Source: Bacteroidales bacterium (lineage in GTDB: Bacteria; Bacteroidota; Bacteroidia; Bacteroidales; WCHB1-69). From it: a stretch of 14,319 bases of DNA. The notes beneath the pieces were generated by a model. It did no database searches, was not told the DNA's origin, and saw only the letters and a list, made by a program, of their open reading frames with translations. This document shows, one piece after another, positions 7,047 through 12,931 of the stretch (position 1 is its first letter; each line of letters starts with the position of its first letter). The position numbers were made by a program, and so were the translations under genes. The stretch is taken from positions 1 through 14,319 of the forward strand of contig JAQUGA010000043.1 in NCBI GenBank assembly GCA_028684405.1, given 5' to 3'.

Positions 7047-7583
7047 TTAGTTTTTTGAATAAATAGTGATGGTGTTGATTAATTGAAAAATGTGTTCGTC
7101 TTCCCATTTTCCCAAAGTGCAAGTCCACTCTTTTTTGGTGCCACAAAGTTGAAAACCAGCTTTTGTAAAGAGTTTGATGCTGGCGGTATTGCTGGCGGTA
7201 ATATTGCAATAAATTTGATGAAGTCGCAATGTTTTAAACGCATATGTTTTGATAAGCTTCAGTGCTTCAGAAGCATATCCTTTGGTTCTAAAGTTTTTAT
7301 CAATCAAAATTCCAACTCCTGCTCTTTCATTTTTAGGGTCAAAATCGAAAAGCTCAATGGTTCCCACCGCCTTATGAGTCTCATTTTCAGCAATGATGAG
7401 TCGAAGTTGCTTAACGGTATAAATGTCTAAATGTGAAGAGTTTATATATTCCGTCAAAGTGTGTTTGGAAAAAGGAGCAGAGTGATTGCTGACAATCTGA
7501 ATTTCTGGATCGTTTTCCCAATCATACAAAGCCTGAATGTCTTCGGGTTCTAATGCTCTAAAGTAAATCGTTTTTCCTTTCAT
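7047..7583 (-). CDS. GNAT N-acetyltransferase, RimJ/RimL type
   Basis: A 178-residue cytoplasmic acetyltransferase. The opening IYFRALEPEDIQALYDWEND is typical of the RimJ/RimL branch. The acetyl-CoA pyrophosphate loop is at 99-104 (R-T-K-G-Y-A), followed by the helix SEALKLIKTYAF. The late motif N-x-A-S-x-x-L-F-x-K-A-G-F (about 132-144) is also present. Members acetylate protein N-termini, polyamines or small molecules, and the substrate cannot be assigned here. It sits between the NlpC/P60 gene (11-bp gap) and mltG (13-bp gap). A role in cell-wall or turnover metabolism is possible but only by association. Confidence 0.9.
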   Translation of the reverse strand: MKGKTIYFRALEPEDIQALYDWENDPEIQIVSNHSAPFSKHTLTEYINSSHLDIYTVKQLRLIIAENETHKAVGTIELFDFDPKNERAGVGILIDKNFRTKGYASEALKLIKTYAFKTLRLHQIYCNITASNTASIKLFTKAGFQLCGTKKEWTCTLGKWEDEHIFQLINTITIYSKN

Positions 7584-7594
7584 TGAGTTATATA

Positions 7595-8389
7595 TTAGAA
7601 AAAGCTTTTGATGGTTCGAAGTTGATGGGTATAAATCTGCTTTTTTGCATCAAAAATTCCATAATGGTCGATGTTGTCAATTCTAACAGAACCAGAAGCA
7701 TGAATGATAAATCCTTCGCCCATGTATATTCCTACGTGGGTGATGCTTTCGTCTGGATTTCCAAAGAAAATCAAATCGCCTGTTTGGCATTCATCAATAA
7801 AACCAACATCTTTCCCTTGCAAACATTGTTGTGAAGCATCTCTTTTGAGCTGAATTCCGCAAATCTTGAATACAGTTTGAGTAAATCCAGAACAATCTAA
7901 TCCCAGACAGGTTTTTCCACCCCAAAGATAGGGTGAATTGATGAATTTTATTGCTGTTTGCACAATCTCATCTCGCCAAAGTTTTTCTTCCTGATTTGTA
8001 TTTGGAAAACTAATAATTTGAGGAGTGTAAGTGTATGAATAATCATCAAAATTTATTTTTCCATTTGCTGGAAGCGTGCTTCCGGCGGGGATTATAGTGC
8101 CATTTTGGGAATCATTTTTAAGCAACATGGCAATGGGCGATTTTACGATGCCCCATTGATCGTGTTTTAAATTCAAATATTCGCTTTCGCTGAGCATTAT
8201 AATTTGTTTTTGCTCGATAAAGCCTTGATAATCATCATACGTGGACGTAATTTTAATCCATTCATCCGTATCGTATGCAATGCTGAATGTTTCACCAAAA
8301 AGGAGCTGTGTAATCATCTCTGAACGATGCGACGGCTCTTTTCTAACAGGAATAACAGGCAGAGGATTGATGCCAAAAGGGAAGTTCAT
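7595..8389 (-). CDS. NlpC/P60 peptidase with N-terminal SH3-like region, no signal peptide
   Basis: A 264-residue cysteine peptidase. Residues about 10-125 form an SH3-like targeting region in two parts (for example FGETFSIAYDTDEWIKITS at 31-49). The NlpC/P60 domain is at about 138-262, with catalytic Cys166 in LDCSGF, His218 in ITHVGIY and His230 in HASG. The fold matches YkfC-type gamma-D-glutamyl-diamino acid endopeptidases, which trim murein peptides. No signal peptide or lipobox is visible from the ATG at 8389, which suggests cytoplasmic action on imported muropeptides rather than on the intact wall. That would be a recycling role, by inference. It is the first gene of the cluster with the GNAT protein and MltG. 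Confidence 0.9.
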   Translation of the reverse strand: MNFPFGINPLPVIPVRKEPSHRSEMITQLLFGETFSIAYDTDEWIKITSTYDDYQGFIEQKQIIMLSESEYLNLKHDQWGIVKSPIAMLLKNDSQNGTIIPAGSTLPANGKINFDDYSYTYTPQIISFPNTNQEEKLWRDEIVQTAIKFINSPYLWGGKTCLGLDCSGFTQTVFKICGIQLKRDASQQCLQGKDVGFIDECQTGDLIFFGNPDESITHVGIYMGEGFIIHASGSVRIDNIDHYGIFDAKKQIYTHQLRTIKSFF

Positions 8390-8446
8390 ATTTCTGATTT
8401 TTTAAGTTGTCAATAAGAAAAATTCTGTCTTAGAAAAGCGTCATAC

Positions 8447-8605
8447 TAGACGGTTTGCCTGTATAACTGTACTTCTTAAACAGAAAAATCTTGTGTCAGT
8501 CTATAATGTCCGCTGGCTGCATGACTCTCGTCTGAAAAATCTTTATTTACGACAAATAAACTCTGATATTTTCAGACTTCGAAAGGCTTGCCAGTGAACT
8601 TTCTA
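8447..8605. repeat. Intergenic structured element (copy 3)
   Basis: The gap between the DUF3127 gene and the NlpC/P60 gene ends with GGCTTGCCAGTGAACTTTCTA (to 8605), nearly the same as GCCTTGCCAGCGAACATTCTA at 4054-4074. The similarity runs back about 65 bp through TTTCAGACTT and ATTTACG. The proposed left end, TAGACGGTTTGCCTG at 8447, is only a weak inverted match to the right end, so that boundary is uncertain. The strongest internal structure is the hairpin listed at 8530-8577. No coding potential is seen. Confidence 0.45.
8530..8577. repeat. 48-bp two-tier stem-loop inside copy 3
   Basis: The outer stem GTCTGAAAA (8530-8538) pairs with TTTTCAGAC (8569-8577). It continues as ATC/GAT with a single-base bulge. 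The inner stem TTTATTT (8542-8548) pairs with AAATAAA (8554-8560) around the loop ACGAC. It lies about 40 bp past the DUF3127 stop on the minus strand, so it could act as a 3' mRNA structure. No T tract follows it in that direction, so it is not a classical intrinsic terminator. Confidence 0.5.
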
Positions 8606-8616
8606 GACAGGCACAT

Positions 8617-8991
8617 TTAGAATGGAAGGTCGTCGCCCTCATTTTCCGTAACCAAATTGTTGATAAATTCTGGATCGTTGGTGATAGAAGGAGCACCGCC
8701 ACCAGAAGGAGCGCCAGCCGAGCCAATGTCCATTTTCCAAACTTTTATATCGGTATACCAACGACCGTTATATTCACGGGATTCAATGTTTACAGAAGCT
8801 GTAATATTTTGTCCGATTGTTACATTTTTCAATTCGTCAATTTTGTCGCCCCATAAATTCATGCAAATCTTTTTGGGAAACTGGTCATCTGTTTCAATAA
8901 TGAACTCTTGTTTTTTCCACTCTCCATTTTTTCCAGTACCTGTTTGCAAAGGTAATAACTGAACTAGTTTTCCGCTAATTTCTATTGCCAT
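8617..8991 (-). CDS. DUF3127 protein, SSB-like with acidic DDLPF tail
   Basis: A 124-residue protein typical of Bacteroidota. Residues 1-88 form a small beta-rich domain (MAIEISGKLVQLLPLQTGTG..., then YNGRWYTDIKVWKMDI) that I recognise as DUF3127 and that looks OB-fold-like. After it come a Gly/Ala/Pro/Ser-rich linker (about 90-102) and a C-terminus ending EGDDLPF. The last residues match the conserved acidic tip of bacterial SSB (D-D-x-P-F), which docks DNA-repair and replication partners. The natural inference is a paralogue of SSB that binds nucleic acid or competes for SSB partners. No DNA-binding evidence is visible beyond the layout. It is read on the minus strand with a -7 box about 25 bp upstream, separated from the next gene by a repeat-containing gap, so it is probably its own unit. 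Confidence 0.88.
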   Translation of the reverse strand: MAIEISGKLVQLLPLQTGTGKNGEWKKQEFIIETDDQFPKKICMNLWGDKIDELKNVTIGQNITASVNIESREYNGRWYTDIKVWKMDIGSAGAPSGGGAPSITNDPEFINNLVTENEGDDLPF

Positions 8992-9014
8992 TTTTTTTAG
9001 ATTTTAATTTATTG

Positions 9015-9022
9015 CAAAAATA
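9015..9022 (-). promoter_or_regulatory. Putative -7 promoter box for the DUF3127 gene
   Basis: The minus strand reads TATTTTTG, matching TAnnTTTG, 23 bp upstream of the ATG at 8991. A TTG lies 16 bp further upstream, a little closer than the usual -33 spacing. The position is right for a short-leader promoter. Confidence 0.45.
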
Positions 9023-9700
9023 TACATTTCATCCAAAACAATTCTTAAAATTTCTTATTTGGCATTATTTATTTATCAACATTATGTTTTGTTCGCTGAT
9101 ATCCAGTGTGTTGATTGTAGTTTAAAAATTTCTAATTTTTCTCAGGAGTTGTTTTTTTCAAGAAGTTAGATTTTTTTTGCAATTTTTTTTATTACCTTGC
9201 AATATGGGAATCTCATTTATGTTTATTCTTATGTTTTAGCCCCCTAAATATTGCTAAATTATTGGTGTTAATGATTTAGTCTCTTGCTAACTGGCTTTTT
9301 ATGTTACGATTTTACTATTATTATTTTTTATAAATTTGTAAATCAAAAAGTTGCATTTGCAAGTTGAATGTACCTGTGAAAATAATTTCAAATAATATGT
9401 AGCTCAGGCGGGTTGTTCTGTGTTAATGTCCTTATAAATTGTTTATTTAGTTTCTGTTATGATAAATTTGCTGTATTTTTATGATTTTAACTTGTTGATA
9501 TTCAGTTTTATGTTAGATAATGCATGAATAATTTTGATTATAAAAAATAAAGCTGTAGGTTTGCCCTCGAAAATAATTAATTATAAAAAAACACTATTAA
9601 TAAGTTGAATTTAGTTTTTTAGCGTTATTTTTTATTTAATCTAGGCTGTGTGGTTATTGATTTTTTTATTTTATTTATTTGCTTGGAAATTAATAGAAAT
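9023..9700. other. Very AT-rich gap of about 680 bp without genes
   Basis: No frame of useful length is open on either strand. Composition is visibly more AT-rich than in the flanking genes, with long T runs. Plus-strand promoter-like boxes are present (TAAATTTG near 9331 and again near 9465), but there is no gene behind them apart from the transposase remnant. It reads as decayed or non-coding DNA on the left side of the accessory patch. No terminal repeat of an insertion sequence could be identified with confidence. Confidence 0.5.
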
Positions 9701-9880
9701 ATGGAAATATTCAGAGGACAAAATTTCTTACAGTTTGTAGAACGCTTTAAAACAGATGAAGATTGTATAATCTACTTTTCAGAAATCAAAAGGGAAAATG
9801 TTTATATATGTCTAAAATGTGGTCACACGAAGTATCAAGAATATGGAAAGCATTCGCGCTTATGCAATTATTGTATATAA
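9701..9880 (+). pseudogene. Truncated IS1595-family transposase N-terminus
   Basis: 59 residues from ATG 9701 (MEIFRGQNFLQFVERFKTDE...) match the N-terminal region of IS1595-type transposases: a helical opening, the D-C-x-x-Y-x-x-x-I-K segment, then a zinc ribbon with C-L-K-C and C-N-Y-C pairs. The frame stops right after the second CxxC, so the whole DDE catalytic domain is missing. The frame opens upstream at 9650, but the family start is the ATG at 9701. An RHS fragment begins within about 5-30 bp of the stop, so the right half of the element was lost by deletion or recombination. I found no inverted repeats bounding it. It cannot be an active transposase. Confidence 0.7.
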
Positions 9881-9883
9881 TAA

Positions 9884-10914
9884 TTATTAAACTTCAGTAA
9901 TAGTATCGATATGAATGTGAAAACCAGCCGCGACGGTGTGTTTTTCGACAACGACGCATCCTATCGCTACTATCTTCATGGTCCGCTGGCACGAGTTGAA
10001 ATAGGTGATGAGCGAGTACAGGGCATCGACTATATTTACACCCTCCAAGGTTGGATAAAAGGAGTGAATTCAAACAGTTTGATTGTTAGCACCGACCCAG
10101 GAAAGGATGGCAACACTTTTGGTATCAATAAAAACTTTGCTCGTGATGCTTTTGGCTATTCACTTAACTATTTTGGCGGTGATTATCAAGCAATTGACCC
10201 GAATAAATCACTTTCCGCCAATAATTTTATTGCTAGTACAGAAGATTTTACTAATTTAGCGGTGGATGCACCCAGTTTATACAACGGCAACATTTCAAGT
10301 ATGGTAACAACAATTACAGACCCAGCCGAAAACAATGTTTTACCACAGTTTACCATGTATAAATATGATCAATTAAACAGGTTGAAAAACATGAAAGCTT
10401 TTGCTGATTTTGATTTTGACAAAAATACTTGGAAACCTGACGGTTATGACGGGCGTTATCAAAATGATTTTACCTATGATGCAAATGGGAATATTGAAGC
10501 CCAACTGCGTAAAGATGAATCAGGAAATACAATTAATGACCTAACATACAATCGCTACAACAATGCACAAGGTCTAATACAAAACCGTTTGTATGGTGTA
10601 TTTAGAGTTCTTATGTCAAATGAGCGATTAGTGAAATTTGGCATTAGAACCAAATATACCGAATTAGAAACAAAACCTGTGAGCAAGCAGAGCAGTTCAC
10701 AGGTATTTGGTTTCTTAATCGGTATGAACGATGTGTTGCAGAAAATACATTTACCGATGACATTGACGACCAGGGAGCATTTTACAACACACCGGACAAC
10801 GTGAATTTGCTGAACAATTATGCGTATGACGAGTTAGGAAATCTCACCAAAAACACCCAAAAGGAGATTGCCCAAATAAAATGGACGGTTTACGGCAAAG
10901 TGCAGGAGTTTTAG
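9884..10914 (+). pseudogene. RHS/YD-repeat protein fragment, frame-disrupted
   Basis: An internal piece of a large Bacteroidota RHS-repeat secreted protein. From the ATG at 9911 the frame encodes YRYYLHGPLARVEIG, VQGIDYIYTLQGWIKGVNSN, then YD-type repeats (YKYDQLNRLKN, FTYDANGNIEAQLRKDESG) up to NRLY at 10594. Typical RHS sequence resumes in another frame at about 10738: AENTFTDDIDDQGAFYNTP, then NLLNNYAYDELGNLTKN and WTVYGKV, stopping at TAG 10912-10914. Between them (about 10595-10737) the sequence is unlike RHS. The long N-terminal part and the variable C-terminal toxin region are both absent, and there is no signal peptide or upstream promoter. The frame is open to 9884 upstream, so the ATG at 9911 is probably an internal Met. 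It is a relic, with base composition visibly richer in G+C than the AT-rich gap to its left. Confidence 0.8.
10595..10720. other. Non-RHS insertion or replacement inside the rhs relic
   Basis: About 126 bp between NRLY and the resumed RHS frame do not encode RHS-like sequence. The segment contains an 8-bp perfect inverted repeat, ACCTGTGA (10675-10682) and TCACAGGT (10697-10704), with a 14-nt loop. A second pair overlaps it: ACCAAATA (10649-10656) and TATTTGGT (10704-10711). The original frame stays open through the segment and ends at 10804, while the correct downstream frame differs. It could be a small inserted element or leftover of two recombined rhs copies. Confidence 0.4.
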
Positions 10915-11054
10915 TTTTCTAATTAAGTGCCGCACTTCGATAGCTTATTCAAATTGATAATACGCAGGCTGTACCTTGCAAAATTATTTTTTTTAATGCT
11001 CCTAAGTCTTAAACTCCTTTTCTTTAACCTGAACCCCGACGAGGTTCTCTTCCC

Positions 11055-11091
11055 CTCTAAACCAGCTAAATCCTCTAAATTGTGCTAAATC
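11055..11091. repeat. Two-unit imperfect tandem repeat
   Basis: CTCTAAACCAGCTAAATC (11055-11072) is followed directly by CTCTAAATTGTGCTAAATC (11073-11091). The units share CTCTAAA and GCTAAATC and differ in the middle by substitutions and one base of length. No function is visible. Confidence 0.5.
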
Positions 11092-11098
11092 TTCAACC

Positions 11099-11127
11099 CC
11101 TCTCCTTTCATGAGAGGCCGGGAGAGG
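11099..11127. repeat. Palindromic block with two alternative stems
   Basis: CCTCTCC (11099-11105) can pair with GGAGAGG (11121-11127), and its first six bases can instead pair with GAGAGG (11112-11117). This style of C/T- and G/A-rich palindrome is common in dispersed intergenic repeats. It has no T tract, so it is a weak terminator candidate for the rhs side. Confidence 0.4.
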
Positions 11128-11226
11128 ACGCTTTTGAAGTTCAACCCTCATCCGTCAGGCACTTCTTTAAAACTTCACAATTATTTATACCGAATTCATA
11201 CCTCTTTTTTATTGCGTTTTTATTTT

Positions 11227-11234
11227 TACTTTTG
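11227..11234 (+). promoter_or_regulatory. Putative -7 promoter box of the agmatinase gene
   Basis: TACTTTTG matches TAnnTTTG perfectly and lies 21 bp before the ATG at 11256. A start near 11241 would give a leader of about 15 nt. No well-placed TTTG -33 box is seen. Confidence 0.5.
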
Positions 11235-11255
11235 TAAATAAATTAAAGTTCCTTT

Positions 11256-12110
11256 ATGAAAACATTTTATGGCGATTTTCCAATAGAAAATACATTGTAT
11301 GAAAATTCTGAAATTGTTTTAATTCCTGTTCCTTATGATGGCACAAGTACATGGGTGAAGGGTGCAGATAAAGGACCTCAAGCAATTATTGAGGCGTCGG
11401 ATAGTATTGAGACATGGGATATTGAAACGCAAACAGAAGTTTATTTAAAAGGAATCCATACGGATAAAGCAATTTTGGAAAAATCTTCACCAGAAGCTAT
11501 GTTCAGGGCTGTTTATGAGAGAGTTGTAAGAAGATTGGAAGATGGAAAGTTTATTGGAATATTGGGCGGAGAGCATTCGGTAAGTTGTGGTAGTATTAAA
11601 GCGCATGCCGAAAAGTTTTCAGATTTAACTGTTTTGCAAATTGATGCTCATGCCGATTTGCGTGAAGAGTATTATGGTTCCAGATTTAATCATGCTTGCG
11701 TAATGAGACGTGCTCAGGAGTGGTGTCGAATTGTTCAGGTGGGCATTCGCAGCGTTTGCAAGGAAGAGATTGAGTTTATTGACAAAAATACCATTTTTTA
11801 TGCACATCAACTTTGGCAAAACAATGATTGGATTGATAAAGTTATTGAAAAGCTGAGCTCAAACGTCTATTTAACCATCGATTTGGATGGATTGGATCCT
11901 TCTATTTTGCCTTCCACCGGAACGCCTGAGCCTGGTGGATTGTCGTGGTGGCAGTTGTTGACATTAATAGAGCGTTTAACAAAATCAAAGAAATTGCTTG
12001 GTTTTGATGTGGTTGAATTGTGTCCAAATCCTGCAGAGAAATCTTCGGATTTATTAGCTGCTAAATTGGTTTATAAAATTCTTTCTATGAAATATGCGTT
12101 TCAAGCTTGA
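11256..12110 (+). CDS. speB: Agmatinase (arginase/ureohydrolase family)
   Basis: A 284-residue cytoplasmic binuclear-manganese hydrolase that most likely converts agmatine to putrescine and urea. All metal-binding motifs are present: GGEHSVS (His107), DAHAD (Asp130, His132, Asp134) and the DLDGLDPS block (Asp209, Asp211), followed by the signature TGTPEPGGL (221-229). The loop NHACVMRRAQE (145-155) is of the agmatinase type rather than the SGNxHGMP loop of arginases. Length is normal. It has its own -7 box and no arginine decarboxylase (speA) neighbour upstream; rhs debris lies there instead. The substrate could still be another guanidino compound such as guanidinobutyrate, so the symbol is tentative. 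Confidence 0.88.
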   Translation: MKTFYGDFPIENTLYENSEIVLIPVPYDGTSTWVKGADKGPQAIIEASDSIETWDIETQTEVYLKGIHTDKAILEKSSPEAMFRAVYERVVRRLEDGKFIGILGGEHSVSCGSIKAHAEKFSDLTVLQIDAHADLREEYYGSRFNHACVMRRAQEWCRIVQVGIRSVCKEEIEFIDKNTIFYAHQLWQNNDWIDKVIEKLSSNVYLTIDLDGLDPSILPSTGTPEPGGLSWWQLLTLIERLTKSKKLLGFDVVELCPNPAEKSSDLLAAKLVYKILSMKYAFQA

Positions 12111-12164
12111 AAATAAATATTTGTGAACAGGTATTTGGATGAAAAGAACCCTTTTTAGCAGGTT

Positions 12165-12209
12165 TTGATAAAAATAATCAATATCTTGTTTGTAATTGAT
12201 AAAAATAAT
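12165..12209. repeat. 14-bp direct repeat around the TPR-ribH-fmt promoter
   Basis: TTGATAAAAATAAT occurs at 12165-12178 and again, identically, at 12196-12209, 31 bp apart start to start (about three helical turns). The second copy fills the spacer between the -33-like TTTG and the -7 box of the promoter. The arrangement fits a repressor or activator site but could be AT-rich chance. Confidence 0.45.
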
Positions 12210-12217
12210 TAACTTTG
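12189..12217 (+). promoter_or_regulatory. Promoter for the TPR-ribH-fmt operon
   Basis: TTTG (12189-12192) and TAACTTTG (12210-12217) are separated by 17 bp, close to the Bacteroidota TTTG-N19-TAnnTTTG consensus. The -7 box is a perfect match. Transcription would start near 12224 and the ATG is at 12240. It is the best two-box promoter in the window. Confidence 0.6.
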
Positions 12218-12239
12218 CAGACTTAAAAAATAATTTAAA

Positions 12240-12929
12240 ATGGCAAAAAAAGTAGGTAAAATTGAAGAGCAAATGATTGCAGTAGAGAGTGCACTCTCTC
12301 GTTCGGAACGTTTTCTAGAAGAGAACTATAAAGTTGTAATCGGAATCATTGGGGGAATAATTATTATAGTATTGGGTGTTTTCGGCTACATAAAATATGT
12401 AAAAGAGCCCCGCGAACGCGAAGCTCAATCACAAATATTTATGGCACAACGTTATTTTGAAGCAGATTCTTTGTCTTTGGCATTGAATGGAGATGGAAAT
12501 GCTCTCGGTTTTTTAGCAATTGCAGATGAGTATAGCTCAACAAAAGCTGGAAAATTAGCCAACTATTATGTTGGAATAAGCTATTTGAAAATGGGCGAGT
12601 TCGACAATGCCATTAATCATTTAGAAAAATTCAAAAGCAAAGACGAGATTGTTTCTTGTATGGCTATCGGTGCAATTGGCGATGCCTATCTCGAAAAAGG
12701 GGATATGGATAATGCATTGAAACAATACAAAAAAGCTTCTGAAAACAAAGTAAATACATTTACAACTCCACTCTTTTTGATGAAATCAGGCTTGGTTCAT
12801 GAACTAAAAGGAGAATGGGACAAAGCTTTGGCTCTTTATAAAACCATTAAAAAGGATTATTACAAAAGTTTTGAAGCTCAGGAAATTGACAAATATATTG
12901 CTCGTGCTGAAGCTAATTTGATTAAATAA
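12240..12929 (+). CDS. Membrane-anchored TPR protein (YfgM-like)
   Basis: A 229-residue protein with a cytoplasmic N-terminus (MAKKVGKIEEQMIAVESALS), one strong membrane segment (about 31-51, rich in Ile and Gly) and an external TPR domain. TPR-like helical pairs are visible at about 104-134 (YYVGISYLKMGEFDNAINHLEKF), 138-168 (AIGDAYLEKGDMDNALKQYKKA) and 173-210 (GLVHELKGEWDKALALYKTI). The layout resembles YfgM, which works with periplasmic chaperones and the Sec translocon in E. coli. In Bacteroidota this type of protein is often found directly before ribH, as here (2-bp gap). A chaperone-adaptor role is inference. First gene of the operon. Confidence 0.85.
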   Translation: MAKKVGKIEEQMIAVESALSRSERFLEENYKVVIGIIGGIIIIVLGVFGYIKYVKEPREREAQSQIFMAQRYFEADSLSLALNGDGNALGFLAIADEYSSTKAGKLANYYVGISYLKMGEFDNAINHLEKFKSKDEIVSCMAIGAIGDAYLEKGDMDNALKQYKKASENKVNTFTTPLFLMKSGLVHELKGEWDKALALYKTIKKDYYKSFEAQEIDKYIARAEANLIK

Positions 12930-12931
12930 TT

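Larger units (their letters stand above)
10915..11255. other. Intergenic region with degenerate short repeats
   Basis: No coding frame is seen. The stretch contains a two-unit imperfect tandem repeat (11055-11091), a palindromic block with alternative pairings (11099-11127), a small GAACC...GGTTC inverted pair (about 11031-11047), and then the agmatinase promoter. The text resembles eroded intergenic repeats and closes the accessory patch on its right side. Confidence 0.5.

Noticed and set aside
7083..7430. 115-codon plus-strand open frame
   Set aside because: Antisense to the GNAT gene; no family resemblance.
8657..8962. 101-codon plus-strand open frame
   Set aside because: Antisense to the DUF3127 gene; composition is that of a shadow.
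8617..8991. Canonical single-strand DNA-binding protein (ssb)
   Set aside because: Only the tail matches SSB. The N-terminal domain fits DUF3127 and lacks the usual SSB opening and conserved aromatic pattern.
9911..10804. Intact 297-residue RHS gene
   Set aside because: The frame leaves RHS-like sequence at 10594 and RHS coding resumes in another frame. The N-terminus, signal and C-terminal domain are all missing.
12111..12239. FMN riboswitch upstream of the ribH operon
   Set aside because: The gap is too short and lacks the conserved RFN helices. It instead shows a promoter and a direct repeat.
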